Origin: Lingula anatina
Taxonomy: Eukaryota; Brachiopoda; Lingulata; Lingulida; Lingulidae
Assembly: GCF_001039355.2 (NCBI RefSeq)
Contig: NW_019774836.1
Coordinates: 36,446-100,445 of the forward strand
DNA length: 64,000 nt
Reading direction: 5' to 3'
Of this stretch, positions 47,743 to 58,900 are shown one piece after another (the first letter of the stretch is position 1; each line of letters starts with the position of its first letter). The notes under the pieces are model-generated. The model was not told the DNA's origin. It was given only the letters and a program-made list of their open reading frames with translations, and ran no database searches. Both the position numbers and the translations under genes were made by a program.

Positions 47743-47850
47743 ATGCACGTGATTGGAAACTTCGTTTGCTCCTTGATTATTTTATATTTTGTTCAGAGTA
47801 AAACTACAACTGGAGATGATGATATTTTGGAAAGAGCAAAAGAAATCCGG
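47743..47850 (+). CDS. Receptor first exon 1a (type I promoter)
   Basis: 36 codons, MHVIGNFVCSLIILYFVQSK then TTTGDDDILERAKEIR. It is followed by intron sequence like gene 1 intron 1 but has no exon 2 of its own before exon 1b. It either splices to 51336 or is a leftover of a partial duplication. A TATA-like TATATAA lies at 47685-47691. Confidence 0.75.
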
Positions 47851-49078
47851 GTAAGAGTTAACTCAAAGTCGTCGTATCAGCAAAGATATGGCGGTGTTTA
47901 ATTTTTCTAATTACAGTTTTATTTGTCATTGGTTTATTGTGCATATTTTGGAAATATGTGATCGTCTTGTTATTAGTCTACTCTCTCCATATGGTGAGAC
48001 TAACCCAGACCACTGATACAGTACAGCTGAAAACAAGGGTTGTAATGGGGCACTATATAGGGAAACAATGATATGAGATAGGAAAAACGTTCTTAATTTG
48101 ATAAGACATCACAGTAGGCCTACATGTGAAACAGAAGAAACTTTGAAAGCGTATTCAATTCCACAGCATACGGTACATGTCCATCTTTAAGCTTTTAACG
48201 AAAATTTAATCAACATTAACAGATTCTTGATTTTTTGTATGTTACATAACGCCCGCATATTTATCATTGACTAGGAAATACTCTTTAATATCAATAGCAT
48301 GAGGGTCATATATTGCCATGGAGATTAAGTAGGCCCTACCGATTATCAAATGAAGTTGATTTTAGTCTTATTCTATATCCTCATAACCCCTATGGTACAT
48401 GTAAATACAGACTTCACATTTAATGTGGAATTTGTTTTTCCAATATATAAATGAAAACAAGGGTCTGTATTGTTTAATTTCCTTTTAGCAATCAATTCAA
48501 GGTAATTCTTACATAAGCAATGTCTATCTGTTTTGCGCCTTTATGGCACAGAGCACCAATGCTGTAACACACTGCTTTTCTCAGTTTATGCGCCATATAA
48601 TCTGCTACTTGTATGCAAAATTTCAGTAATTACTATGCAGGCGTTGCCGAAATATGGAGACGTTTTTGACTAAACCATGCTCGCCCAGAGTATTACTTGG
48701 ACCAGTCCAAAGAGTACTACCCAAAGATATCACCACTCATTACGTAATGCAACAGTGCTTCACACAAGACAGTAGGATAATTGCTACTGTCAAACCCGAC
48801 TTCTTATTACTCTATTCGCATATCTCACGCGATATTCGTTCCTTAAAATAATGCTTTTTTTTACCTTGGCATACCTTTAAATCTAAAATATGTTATTGAA
48901 TGTCGAGGATGTATTTGTTGGGTAGCAAGTGAGTATCTTAATTTGGTCATTTTGCGAAAACCCAGGATGTTACCATATAGCTAAAAGTATTTAAAAACAA
49001 GGCAACTTCAGCCTTTTGGTTGAATTTGATGTCCCAAACACAAAGGCACGAAAAAAAAAAAGGGACAAGAGCAACGAT

Positions 49079-49151
<73 letters not shown>

Positions 49152-52100
49152 TTTTGCGCATGCGCAATTATTCAATTCGGGACCCGCACCCGTTATTCAA
49201 ATTAAAAAAATTCGGATATTTCAGATTGTTGTGTGAACGGGGTATTAGTTACAACAGGGTTTTAGGCAACGTAGTTGAAGAAGACACGAAAGATGCACGT
49301 GATTGGGGACTTAGTTTGCTCCTTGATTATTTTATATTTTGTTCAATGTCAGGGTAGAACTACAACTGGAGACGATGATATTTTGGAACAAGAAAAGGAA
49401 ATTCGGGTAAGAGTTTACTCCATGTCAAGATATGGCGTCGTCCAATTTGATTTTTTTTCTTTATATTTGTTTTATTTTATATCAGTTAACTGTGTAAATT
49501 TTGAAAATATGTGATCGTCTAGTTATTAGTGTACTTTATGTACATAATAAGACTAACTCAGAGTACTGATACAGTGCACCCAAAAACAAGGGTTGTAATG
49601 GGAAACTAGGGAAACAATGATACGAGATAGGAAAAATGTCCTTAATTTGATAAAACATCACAGTGCATGTGAAACAGTAGAGACTTGGGAAGTGTATACA
49701 ATTCCATAGCATACGGTACATATCCATCTTTAAGGAACGGAAATTTAATCAACATTAACAGCTGTCTTCTTGATGTTTTTGTTTATTTAATCACGCCCGC
49801 ATATTTATCATTGACAAGGAAATACACTTTAATTTCAATGGCATGAGGGCCATCCTGTATATTACCATAGAGTTTAAGTATCAATTATCAAACGATGTGT
49901 TTTCTATATCCTCATAACCCCTATGGTACATGTATATACAGACTTGACATTTAATGTGGAATTTGTTTTTCCAATATATAAACGAAAACAAGAATTTGTG
50001 TTGTTTTATAACCTTTTAACAATAAATTCAATGTAATTCTAACATCAGTCCCTTAAATGAGTTCACCTAAATAATTTTAAGCCATTAAAAGCGTTATTCC
50101 AACTTTTCCAAATTATCACCAGTGAAACTAGTTATGCACCCAACAGAGGACGCTGATATCGGTGTCTAGTTACAGCTGCGGCCAGAGGTGCTTCATCTGG
50201 CTGCTTACCAGGGTTCTCAAACGGCAGGCTATGCCTTCTGACGGGTCTCTTGAGGTTTGATGCAGCATAATATAATTCCAGACATCAGTAGTAGTTTGTT
50301 CATGGATTCATAGTTGTTCTAGGACCAGTAGGCTGTTGATACGACGAGTATTGTCTAAAGGCTTCAGATCTGGCGACTTTGGTGGTCGCGGTAGCTGCTC
50401 AGACCTTGGTTCTACAAGTTACCTTCAATTGCAAGTGCTCTGTTAAATGAAATTATTCTTGAGGTGCTCACTAGCAAATGGTAGGCAGCTGGTTTCCTGG
50501 ATATTCCTGTATTTGATCTAATTCAGTTTTCTGGTGATGACTACCAACTAGGTTTTGTCACCAACGTTAATTCCGCACGAAATATGCCCCCCCCCCCAGT
50601 CGCTCTGGGATCGAAACACATTTGGTCATAGGCCTCTTCGGGATATTTGTGAGGTCTAATTTTAGCAGTAAAGACTGAATTTGACCTCATAAGTTAAAAC
50701 CACATGATCTCAATGATGTGCCCAAAGAGGTTGATGGTTCCCAACTCATAGCAGAAGTAGACGCAGATTTACAGTTTTCCTCAGAGGTCGCCTGGTATAA
50801 TAACCTGCTTAAACCAGTCCAGTTTTGCGCCATTTTAGCACAGAGCAAAAGTGGTGTAACACACGTACTGCTTCATTCAGTTTACGTGTCATAACAGCTG
50901 CTACTAGTATGCAAAATTCCAGTATTTACTGTGCAGGCGTTGCCGAAATATCGAGACGTTTTTGATTGAACCATTCTCGTCCAGTGTAATACTTGGACCA
51001 GCCTAAAGAGTACTACCCAAAGAAATCACCACACATTTCGTGCTTCAGACAAGGCAGTCATTTAATTGTTACTCACAACTTGACTACTTATTTCTCTATT
51101 CGCATCTTTCACGAGTTACACGTTCCACAAAAATTAATGTATTTTTACCTAGGCATACCTTTATATCTAAAATATTTTATTAAATGTCGAGTCTGTACGA
51201 AATAGTTAAAAGTATTTAAAAACAAGGCCACTTAACAAGGAGAGGTTTGGATTGATAAGTAGAAACAAAAAGTCCCCAAGTTACTATCTTCTTCACTAAA
51301 AGACATAACTCGCAGGCATTTTAATTTTATTGCAGTCCGTCAAAAGAGAGATGGCCAACGAGAGTTCTTTATTTGAACACCGAATCCAGAAACTCGAGGC
51401 AACAGTCGAAGAACTGGAATTAGTGGTTTCTCGGATTACTGAGACTACACAGTCACCCCTAAGAGGTATGGCGATATAGAGCAAGACCGACCCAGCGCTG
51501 CTTCCTATCCTATCCTATCCCGTAGTCTCGACGCCACTTGCGGATTTTGCTACCGGCTCTCTCCACTCCCATCTGTCGTCTGATTTACTTAGGATGCTGC
51601 TCAACCACACTGACGTGGAAGAGTGCATTAAGGAAGTTTTTGGCCTTTACTGAAAGCTCAAAATTCGATGTTGCAAATAGTCTTGGACCGGCATCCGGAC
51701 CTAACTTCATTACATGCAAGAAGCCTTTTGTAATGTTGACTTCTTTTGTTTACTGAAGAGCTCGTTCTCCAGTAAACAAAAGAATGCTGGAGAGCAAGCT
51801 CTTTCGTAAAGAAAAGTAGTCGACATCTAGTCATCTAGCAAAAGGCTTAGTGCATAGCTCTTCCTGACAATCAACCACATGCAGTTGTGCTTGTAGTATT
51901 ATGTCTACATTTTCAATTTTTTCCTTGCAAGAAATACAATACTTGTTTGACCTCGTAAACTGAGGTCAGACACTCAACTAAAACCTAACTATCTCACTGT
52001 GGCTGATCACAAAGTATGACCTGTCAATTCCGAAGATGAATGCAAAAATCAGTTACCGTGTCCTTTTAGGTCCTCCGGGATATCCGGGACCATCGGGGCG

Positions 52101-53650
52101 CCCTGGTCTGCCCGGACCGAAGGGAAACCCTGGAAGGCGAGGCCCGAAAGGAGAACCAGGGAGGATAGGAGGGAGTAGCACCATGGTGTCGGCTGAACCC
52201 ATCGGAGAACCCGACGGATGTGGATGTAAGGGTGAAAAAGGAGAGGTGGGGGCTCCAGGCATTCGAGGTCCAGTAGGCATCATTGGATTTCCTGGTCCCC
52301 GAGGTACTGTATGTGGGGGAGAACCAGTGACTTTCACGATAATTGGTTATAAAAATAAATAACATCAATGAAATACTAATAATAAAACCACTTAAGGAAG
52401 TAAATGTTATGTAAAAACCTTCATTACAAAAAGATCATACAACAGACCTACATGTACGTATATCTTATCTGAGATGAGGTAGAAGATAGCCGAAAAAGTA
52501 TTAAATTTTTACAATAGACACATTAGCGTTTACAATTCGAAATGCAATTTTACTTAACTTTTTAATACAAACGTGTTTGAGTTAGCTTGTATTTGAGGAT
52601 GAAATTATACGCATTAGTCAATTTTAATAAAAAAATTTGGGGAAAAAAATCCAATTATTTATGCAAACCATCAAATGAAATTGCTTATAATTTTCTAATC
52701 TAGACTTTGATAAAGTTTCTTTATTATTTAGGTTTACCTGGCCTCAGAGGTCCACCTGGCCCCCCTGGTCCCCCGGGCACCGACTGCGTTCATGAAGATA
52801 GCTATACTATACAAGATATAGCACCCCGCTATAGCCCAACAGACCAATCAGGTTCGAGAGGGTTTTGTGTGTACTCTGCATTATATTTAGTATCGGCAAA
52901 TATCTTATGCTATGCACAATGATAATACACTTGACGAAAAAGTTCGGAAACATGAAATTATTTTTCAGATTGGAAAACCTTCAGTGTGTAAAAAGGTAAC
53001 GAATGGTGGGTGCATTATACATCAGTATTTGATTGAAATATTTACCTTAGCTCATTTGATTATTTTATAATTATTCAAAATAGCGATGCTTCCAAAATTT
53101 TGGTCGAGGATAGATTGACATGTAAAAATATAATCATCAGATAAATACACACGGTGTGAACTAACATCAATTGATCAAAAAATTAAGATATTGCATACTT
53201 TGTCTATCGATTTGATGTGTTCTTCTGTTATGCGATTTTCGTCATAATACTCGAATTCAAATGTCAACAGCATGGTTATTGTCACTGAAAAACAATCTTT
53301 CCAATTTCCAACTTTTAGAAAATCCCAAGCAGGAATGGCGTCTCCGTTTGATAAATGGTGGAACGCCATACCAGGGGCGTGTTGAAATCTTAGTGGATGG
53401 CCAATGGGGCACCGTGTGCGATAATAACTTTAATGTCAATGCCGCCAAGGTAGTTTGCAAGCAGCTCAACCTCCCTCATTCTAGCCCAGCTGTCCAAGTT
53501 GGAGCCCACTATGGTGCGGGCGAGGGGCCTGTTTGGATACAAAATGTCTCCTGCAGCGGCACAGAGGCCAGATTGGACCTGTGCCAACACAGTGTGCGGG
53601 GTAGTATTTCCTGTTCCCACCAGAGGGACGTGGGGGTTACCTGCTTGTAA
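47743..53650 (+). CDS. Collagen-SRCR receptor gene 2, two alternative first exons
   Basis: First exon 1a is 47743-47850 and 1b is 49293-49406; both end in phase 0 with donor GTAAGAG. Shared exons: 2 (51336-51465), 3 (52070-52303), 4 (52732-52851), 5 (53319-53650). Using 1b the protein is 309 residues, using 1a 307. Layout: signal or anchor (VCSLIILYFVQ), coiled-coil stalk (RIQKLEATVEELELVVSRI), collagen of about 26 triplets broken by a Ser/Gly/Cys segment with CGC, a second short collagen run, CVHED, and one SRCR domain. The SRCR domain has six cysteines, the group A count, and ends DVGVTCL. Donors of exons 3 and 4 (GTACTG, GTTCGA) are weak but kept in phase. Family knowledge suggests a trimeric pattern-recognition receptor; ligand unknown. 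Confidence 0.85.
49083..49155. repeat. AT repeat followed by T-run in the exon 1b promoter
   Basis: About 26 AT units then about 22 T, lying between ATTGCC and the NRF-1-like site. The homologous promoter at 63085-63116 has only a short AT/T-rich segment there. Confidence 0.9.
49155..49166. promoter_or_regulatory. NRF-1-like palindrome upstream of first exon 1b
   Basis: TGCGCATGCGCA, a perfect palindrome matching the NRF-1 consensus, 127 bases before the ATG. The same element stands before the first exon at 63318. Confidence 0.5.
49293..49406 (+). CDS. Receptor first exon 1b (type II promoter)
   Basis: 38 codons, MHVIGDLVCSLIILYFVQCQ then a TTTGDDDILEQEKEIR segment, with donor GTAAGAG. It is the nearest first exon to exon 2 at 51336. 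Its upstream sequence matches that of 63318 rather than that of 47743. Confidence 0.8.
50320..50410 (-). pseudogene. Possible Tc1/mariner transposase fossil
   Basis: On the minus strand one frame reads PRPPKSPDLKPLDN, resembling the SPDLNP(I/L) block around the catalytic acidic residue of Tc1/mariner transposases. The surrounding frame is soon broken by stops. It is a short match, so low confidence. Confidence 0.3.
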
Positions 53651-54577
53651 CCAGGAGACGCTTGGACGCCCTGTCGTCGATTAATAGGATAACGTATAAC
53701 TATAATGCTTTGGTCTTATTCATTTAAATGAACAACAGTAGTATATATTACCACAATACTGACTGTTTCTAAATATATATTCGTTGGTGATGGCAAACAT
53801 TAACGAGCGGTGGTGTGATGTTTTATTTTCTTTTAGGCTTATGCATGCGAAAAATAAACTTTTTGGCGATGTTAGTCTTTTGTTTTAGATTGGTGCAGTT
53901 GGGACAGGAATATGCTAATTCAATATTTAATAAATCTTTGTGAAGAAAGCAAAATCCTTTTCTTTTTTTAACCAATGAATTAATTTCACAGGAAAATGTT
54001 TACTGTGTAAATGTTCCTATCTCTCATACCCAGGAAGTAATGGTACCACATCACGATTACAAATTGTATTGTTTCCTTCGTTATGTCATGTCTCCACCAA
54101 AGATGACTTTTGAAGTGAATATTTAACTCATAGAGCACCACACTTCCTCGTGCCCTGGTGGTATGTATGTAACAGCTCCCTGTCCCTCTGAACAGATGAT
54201 GATATATAGAAATGAAAAGTAATTAGGAAAAAGTAACATGATTTATCGCTATTTTCCCCATTCTAATTTTGTCGCTATACATACATGTATCCATATTATT
54301 ATGATGAGTGGCTTATAACTTAAAGACTGCCAGCGACTGTAGCCAAAAAAACTTTAAAAATATATAATAGAGGATTAACTCCTTTCGTGCTAAAAAGACT
54401 TGACATGCTGTAAAAGGAAGCATATAATGAGTAACAAGATAAAAAACTGGCAAAAATGACCTTTGAACATCCGTCATGTGAGAGTCAAATTTTCCGTTAT
54501 TTCGATACATATTTCAACACAACAGCGCGCGGGGGTCCAGTCAACCGTTTTAAAGTTATTTACTTCAAGAAGAAAAC
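53651..54577. other. Intergenic, receptor gene 2 to gene 3
   Basis: 3' UTR of gene 2 up to about 53.87 kb, then AT-rich sequence to the gene 3 start. Nothing else is recognised. Confidence 0.6.
53853..53858 (+). other. Polyadenylation signal of receptor gene 2
   Basis: AATAAA about 200 bases after the stop codon at 53650. It is the first such hexamer downstream. Confidence 0.45.
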
Positions 54578-55829
54578 ATGAAAATAATCGGTTCAAAATT
54601 TGAATTTTTCATTTTATTAGTTATTATCCACTTTGTTCAAAGTCAGCCAACGACGGAATATGAGGTGATGCATTCCGAAAGAGACGGTTTCGTAGAAGGA
54701 GCAGATCATCGATGGAATCTCCTACTTGCCCAGGAAAGAGAAGCGTTTTCTGCAGCTGAAATTCTGGTGAGAATTTGTTTGTTATTCGAAAAGTATAGGG
54801 GCCTAACGGTTTTACATGGACAGCGGTTATACTGTGTTATCTTAGATGTTGAACATTTTTTTTAAATTATTCAAATATTTTATTTTGATATTTGATTTTA
54901 ATTAATAAATGCGTATATTTCATTACAAGTCGAGAGATCCATAAAACGTCGGTAAAGGGTGATTGGGGTAAATCTGACACCAATAGAATTAACGTGATAA
55001 AGGATATTCGATAAGGAAAGACCAGAAAATTGAACAGATTGAGATCTTAACAGGATAGAAATGGTTATTACTCACACAGAATTACTCGAAGCCACGTTTT
55101 TCGTAAAAAAATACAGTAAAATAATATTGAAGACAGATATTCTTCTGATGACAAACCAGTCATCCAAACTGCGGTGATTTTGTTTTACGTATTTATTTTC
55201 TCGGTTTTCATAGGATGTGTCTTTGAACATAAGAAGTTTCTCGGAGCAAAAACTGCAAATAAAACATGACGGAGACGTTCAGAATGGGACTATTAACGTC
55301 TGCCAATCAATCCTACTGGTCCCTTCAAACGCCTTAATCACAGTGGTCCCAGGTTAATCGACGTTTAATCACGCGATTCTTAATGGTAAAACTGCTGATA
55401 TCTCCTGCCGGGGAAAGGGAGGGGGCTCTTGGAAAGCCAGACACGCAAACGTATGTGCAATCGGCGTAATGTTACCCCTACATAAACTTATTGTAAAAAG
55501 CCCCCTTCCCTACCTTAATTTTAGGAGACACTGAAATCCTGCTTCTATTGGCTCCATACCCAAGATTTTCCTACCCCCAAGTCTGTTCTAAATTTAACAG
55601 CAGTACAGAAACTTGTTGTTAATGAAAAATAAACCTCCAGGATCTTATCAAATTGGTTCTGACACCAAGGGCATTTAAATCTCCACATGCAGTGTTTTCA
55701 CATTGAAACTTGGTTGCACGCAGTATATAGCCTATTGTTTTCTTCCTTCATTTAATTTCAGCAGCGCTTCTTTGCATTAGCATCCGGATTTATCAAACAG
55801 AACCAGCTTTAAGTCGTTATTAAACTCGT

Positions 55830-55906
<77 letters not shown>

Positions 55907-58900
55907 CGCACGTCAAATACCTCTTCAGGCAGATTCTTTATCCACTTATGCCGAATCCCAACTGGATCCCAACTGGGAATATTGCATTAGTTAATAGGTC
56001 CTGTTAATGAATTTCTAAATTATCAGTTTATGTAAAATTGCCATTGTGTTGCCTCTTTCCTGATCTATAAGTAATTAAAAGAGAGAGGAAGAGGAAGAGA
56101 GAAAGGTGTTAAATGATATTATTTTTTTGCGTTGAACTAAAGAACTAAACAAGTATTAATATTATATGTAGAGTAGCACTCAGAGAGTGCAGACCTCCGC
56201 CAAGGCACTCAGAGAGTGCAGACCTCCACCAAGGCACTCAGAGAGTGCAGACCTCCGCCAAGGCACTCAGAGAGTGCAGACCTCCACCAGGGCACTCAGA
56301 GAGTGCAGACCTCCGCCAAGACACTCAGAGAGTGCAGACCTCCACCAGGGCAACTCAATTCTCATTATTAACCTTTTTTATTTATCAGTTAACAGTGGCG
56401 AACTTAGAGGGGGTCAGGGGATACTGCCCCCCCCCCCTTGATTTCTGGTACCCTCTTGGAATTAGAATTTTGAATAGCTGAATCATAGCTGTAAGCCCTA
56501 CCAAATGGCACCTGGGGGGGGGGGCATCGCATCAGCGGACCCCCCCCCTTCAAATAATCCTGGATCCGCCCCTGGTTGATAAGCTAGCCCAATTCTCATT
56601 ATCTGATTTATTGAGGTTTCACTGGTAACTACAAGTACAATATTTGGGGAGTTATAAGCTAAAATATACCTTGTTGGCCCTATGGTAACGCGGCCGTGAC
56701 GCCGTGTACCTCACAAAACATGACTTAGCTGCTTAAGTACATATCTTCAACAACAAGCTAACTGTTTGAATCTCAAAGCTTAGAGCTCAGACAGCTTTAG
56801 AGAGTGATTTATTTCAAAGAGTCCCCTTATTACCAATCAGACTAGTTCACGCGATGTGACATGTCTATTCAAAGCGGAACACCGGTGCAATGTGACAGAG
56901 AGACCCCCATGATAGAGAGTCTGCGCCCCTTTCATTTGTGCAGGTACGCCTCACCCTAGATTTGAACCCACTTAGGTCAGGCTAACCCTAACCATTTTTT
57001 CTAAATATAGGGCGGACTGTCTGTTACACGTGCCCTCAGTTTCGTTACACCGGACTGTATTTTAACCACAGTGATATCTACCGGTGTGATTGCAAAGTAA
57101 TCTCAACTAACGCAACAGGTCTGCGACTTAGCACGTCGTTACACTATCTCGCAATGCTGAAGAATCCTTTGTAAAATTCCTAAATCCAGATGATGATCCG
57201 AATCACCACCGAAACATAATCATTTTTGTATTAGCCCATTTCTGAACTGTACCTAAAATTTCATCAAAATTCATCGATAAATCTATAAGGTACACTCGTG
57301 ACTAACAGCCAACGGAGGTGGAAACATACATGTTACTTCGATATAGGTTAATTTTTAGAACTTAAAAGGCTAATTCCCTCTTCTGAACAGGTTGTTTTTG
57401 CTTGTGCTGCATTGGTTTCTTAGTCTACGTAAAAAAATTGTGGACGGATTTTGATCAATTTTTGATAAATTTTCTTAGAACTTCTGACATGATGAAATTT
57501 TCTTAGAACTTAGAAAGCAGTAGATTCAAATTGGTATCCATAAGTCAATTGATTCATTGATGATGAGGACTGGGCCGTCGCGGCGGTGATATGCGCTCTC
57601 TGAGCACTTTTCTGATTTTGTTGTTTGTAGGAGATCAAAAGGACTCTTCATGAATTCCGAGAAGAGAAAAAAATCCTAGAAGAGAGAATAAGTAACCTGG
57701 AATTAACGGTTTCTCGCATGAATGAGACGTCACCGTCTCCGATTCAAGGTAAGAAGACAGTTCGAGGTCGACGCATCGGCAGCTCTTTAAGTAAATTGTA
57801 ATATTTATGATTAACGCGTTCAAGGAAGTGAAGATTAAATATGTACACATATGAACAGAAAAAAAAATAGATGCTCTTAATAAAACCAATTAATTCTGTT
57901 AAATCTACGATTTTATAAAATCGCCATAGTCGTAAGTGTTTCAAAAATATCATTATAAACTTAAGATTTACTTCTTCAGTAATACATTTTACACAACCAC
58001 AACGTGGTATTTCAGTTTTGTTCTATCATCTGAAGTGAACCATGTGGAAATATAATATGTGGTTTGGAACGGGGAAAAGACGTTTGTGGAACAATAATCC
58101 TACCAATATTTTCAAAATTTCATTATATTCAAACTGTTTTCATTCTTTAACAGTAAAATTGAGTAAAATTAATAAGATTGCTTTTAGTAAAATGATATGA
58201 ATAAAAATATGGAAATGCCTGTATGAACTCCAGCCTTCAACCTTTACCACTGCGCTCTTTCCCTTCTTGTTCTTTTTCAATATCTATAACATAATAACCT
58301 TAAGGTCTATCATTTTATTCTATTCTATAACGGAAAGTTGTTTTTTATTCCAAGACCATAAACTAAGTCTACCACAACGGGAGAAATCAATAACAGTCCA
58401 CTAAATAAAGCCAATGTCTCTTTATATCATGTAGGTCCTCCCGGTCCTCCAGGCAATACAGGTCTCCCTGGTCAACCAGGTACAAAAGGTCCAAAGGGGG
58501 ACATTGGGCCCCGAGGAGACCCTGGTCCTCATGGTGACCCTGGAGAGACGGGACCCCAGGGGTTACCGGGTCTGCGAGGGGCTCCTGGAATTCCAGGTTC
58601 TCCTGGATTGAACGGACCCAAGGGTTCCGGAGGGGAACGTGGTGCCCCGGGTTCACCAGGACAACCTGGTCTGAAGGGAAGCCCCGGGAAGCCAGGACCA
58701 AAGGGTAACCGCGGAGATACGGGTGGTGAGGGGCCACCGGGTGGCACTGGGCCGGGTGGACCCCGTGGAGAAGCCGGTAGTCCTGGACTAAAAGGTGATA
58801 AGGGAGAGAACGGTGGTCAAGGAATAAAAGGACAGCGAGGATTACCTGGATTAACTGGCCTGCCAGGAGCAAAGGGTGTAAAAGGCGACGCCGGATCGAG

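Noticed and set aside
50150-50800. Coding exon between receptor exons 1b and 2
   Set aside because: No open frame with matching phase and splice sites. Parts resemble a transposase fossil and gene 1 intron sequence.
55215-55352. Possible extra exon in intron 1 of receptor gene 3 (46 open codons after a CATAG acceptor)
   Set aside because: Its only usable end (CCCAG/GTTAATC) leaves phase 1, which would break the frame with exon 2 at 57631. Sister genes have no such exon.
56187-56481. Arg/Pro/Ser-rich open frames over the 29-bp repeat
   Set aside because: The unit length is not a multiple of three, so all frames are open by chance. It is intronic.
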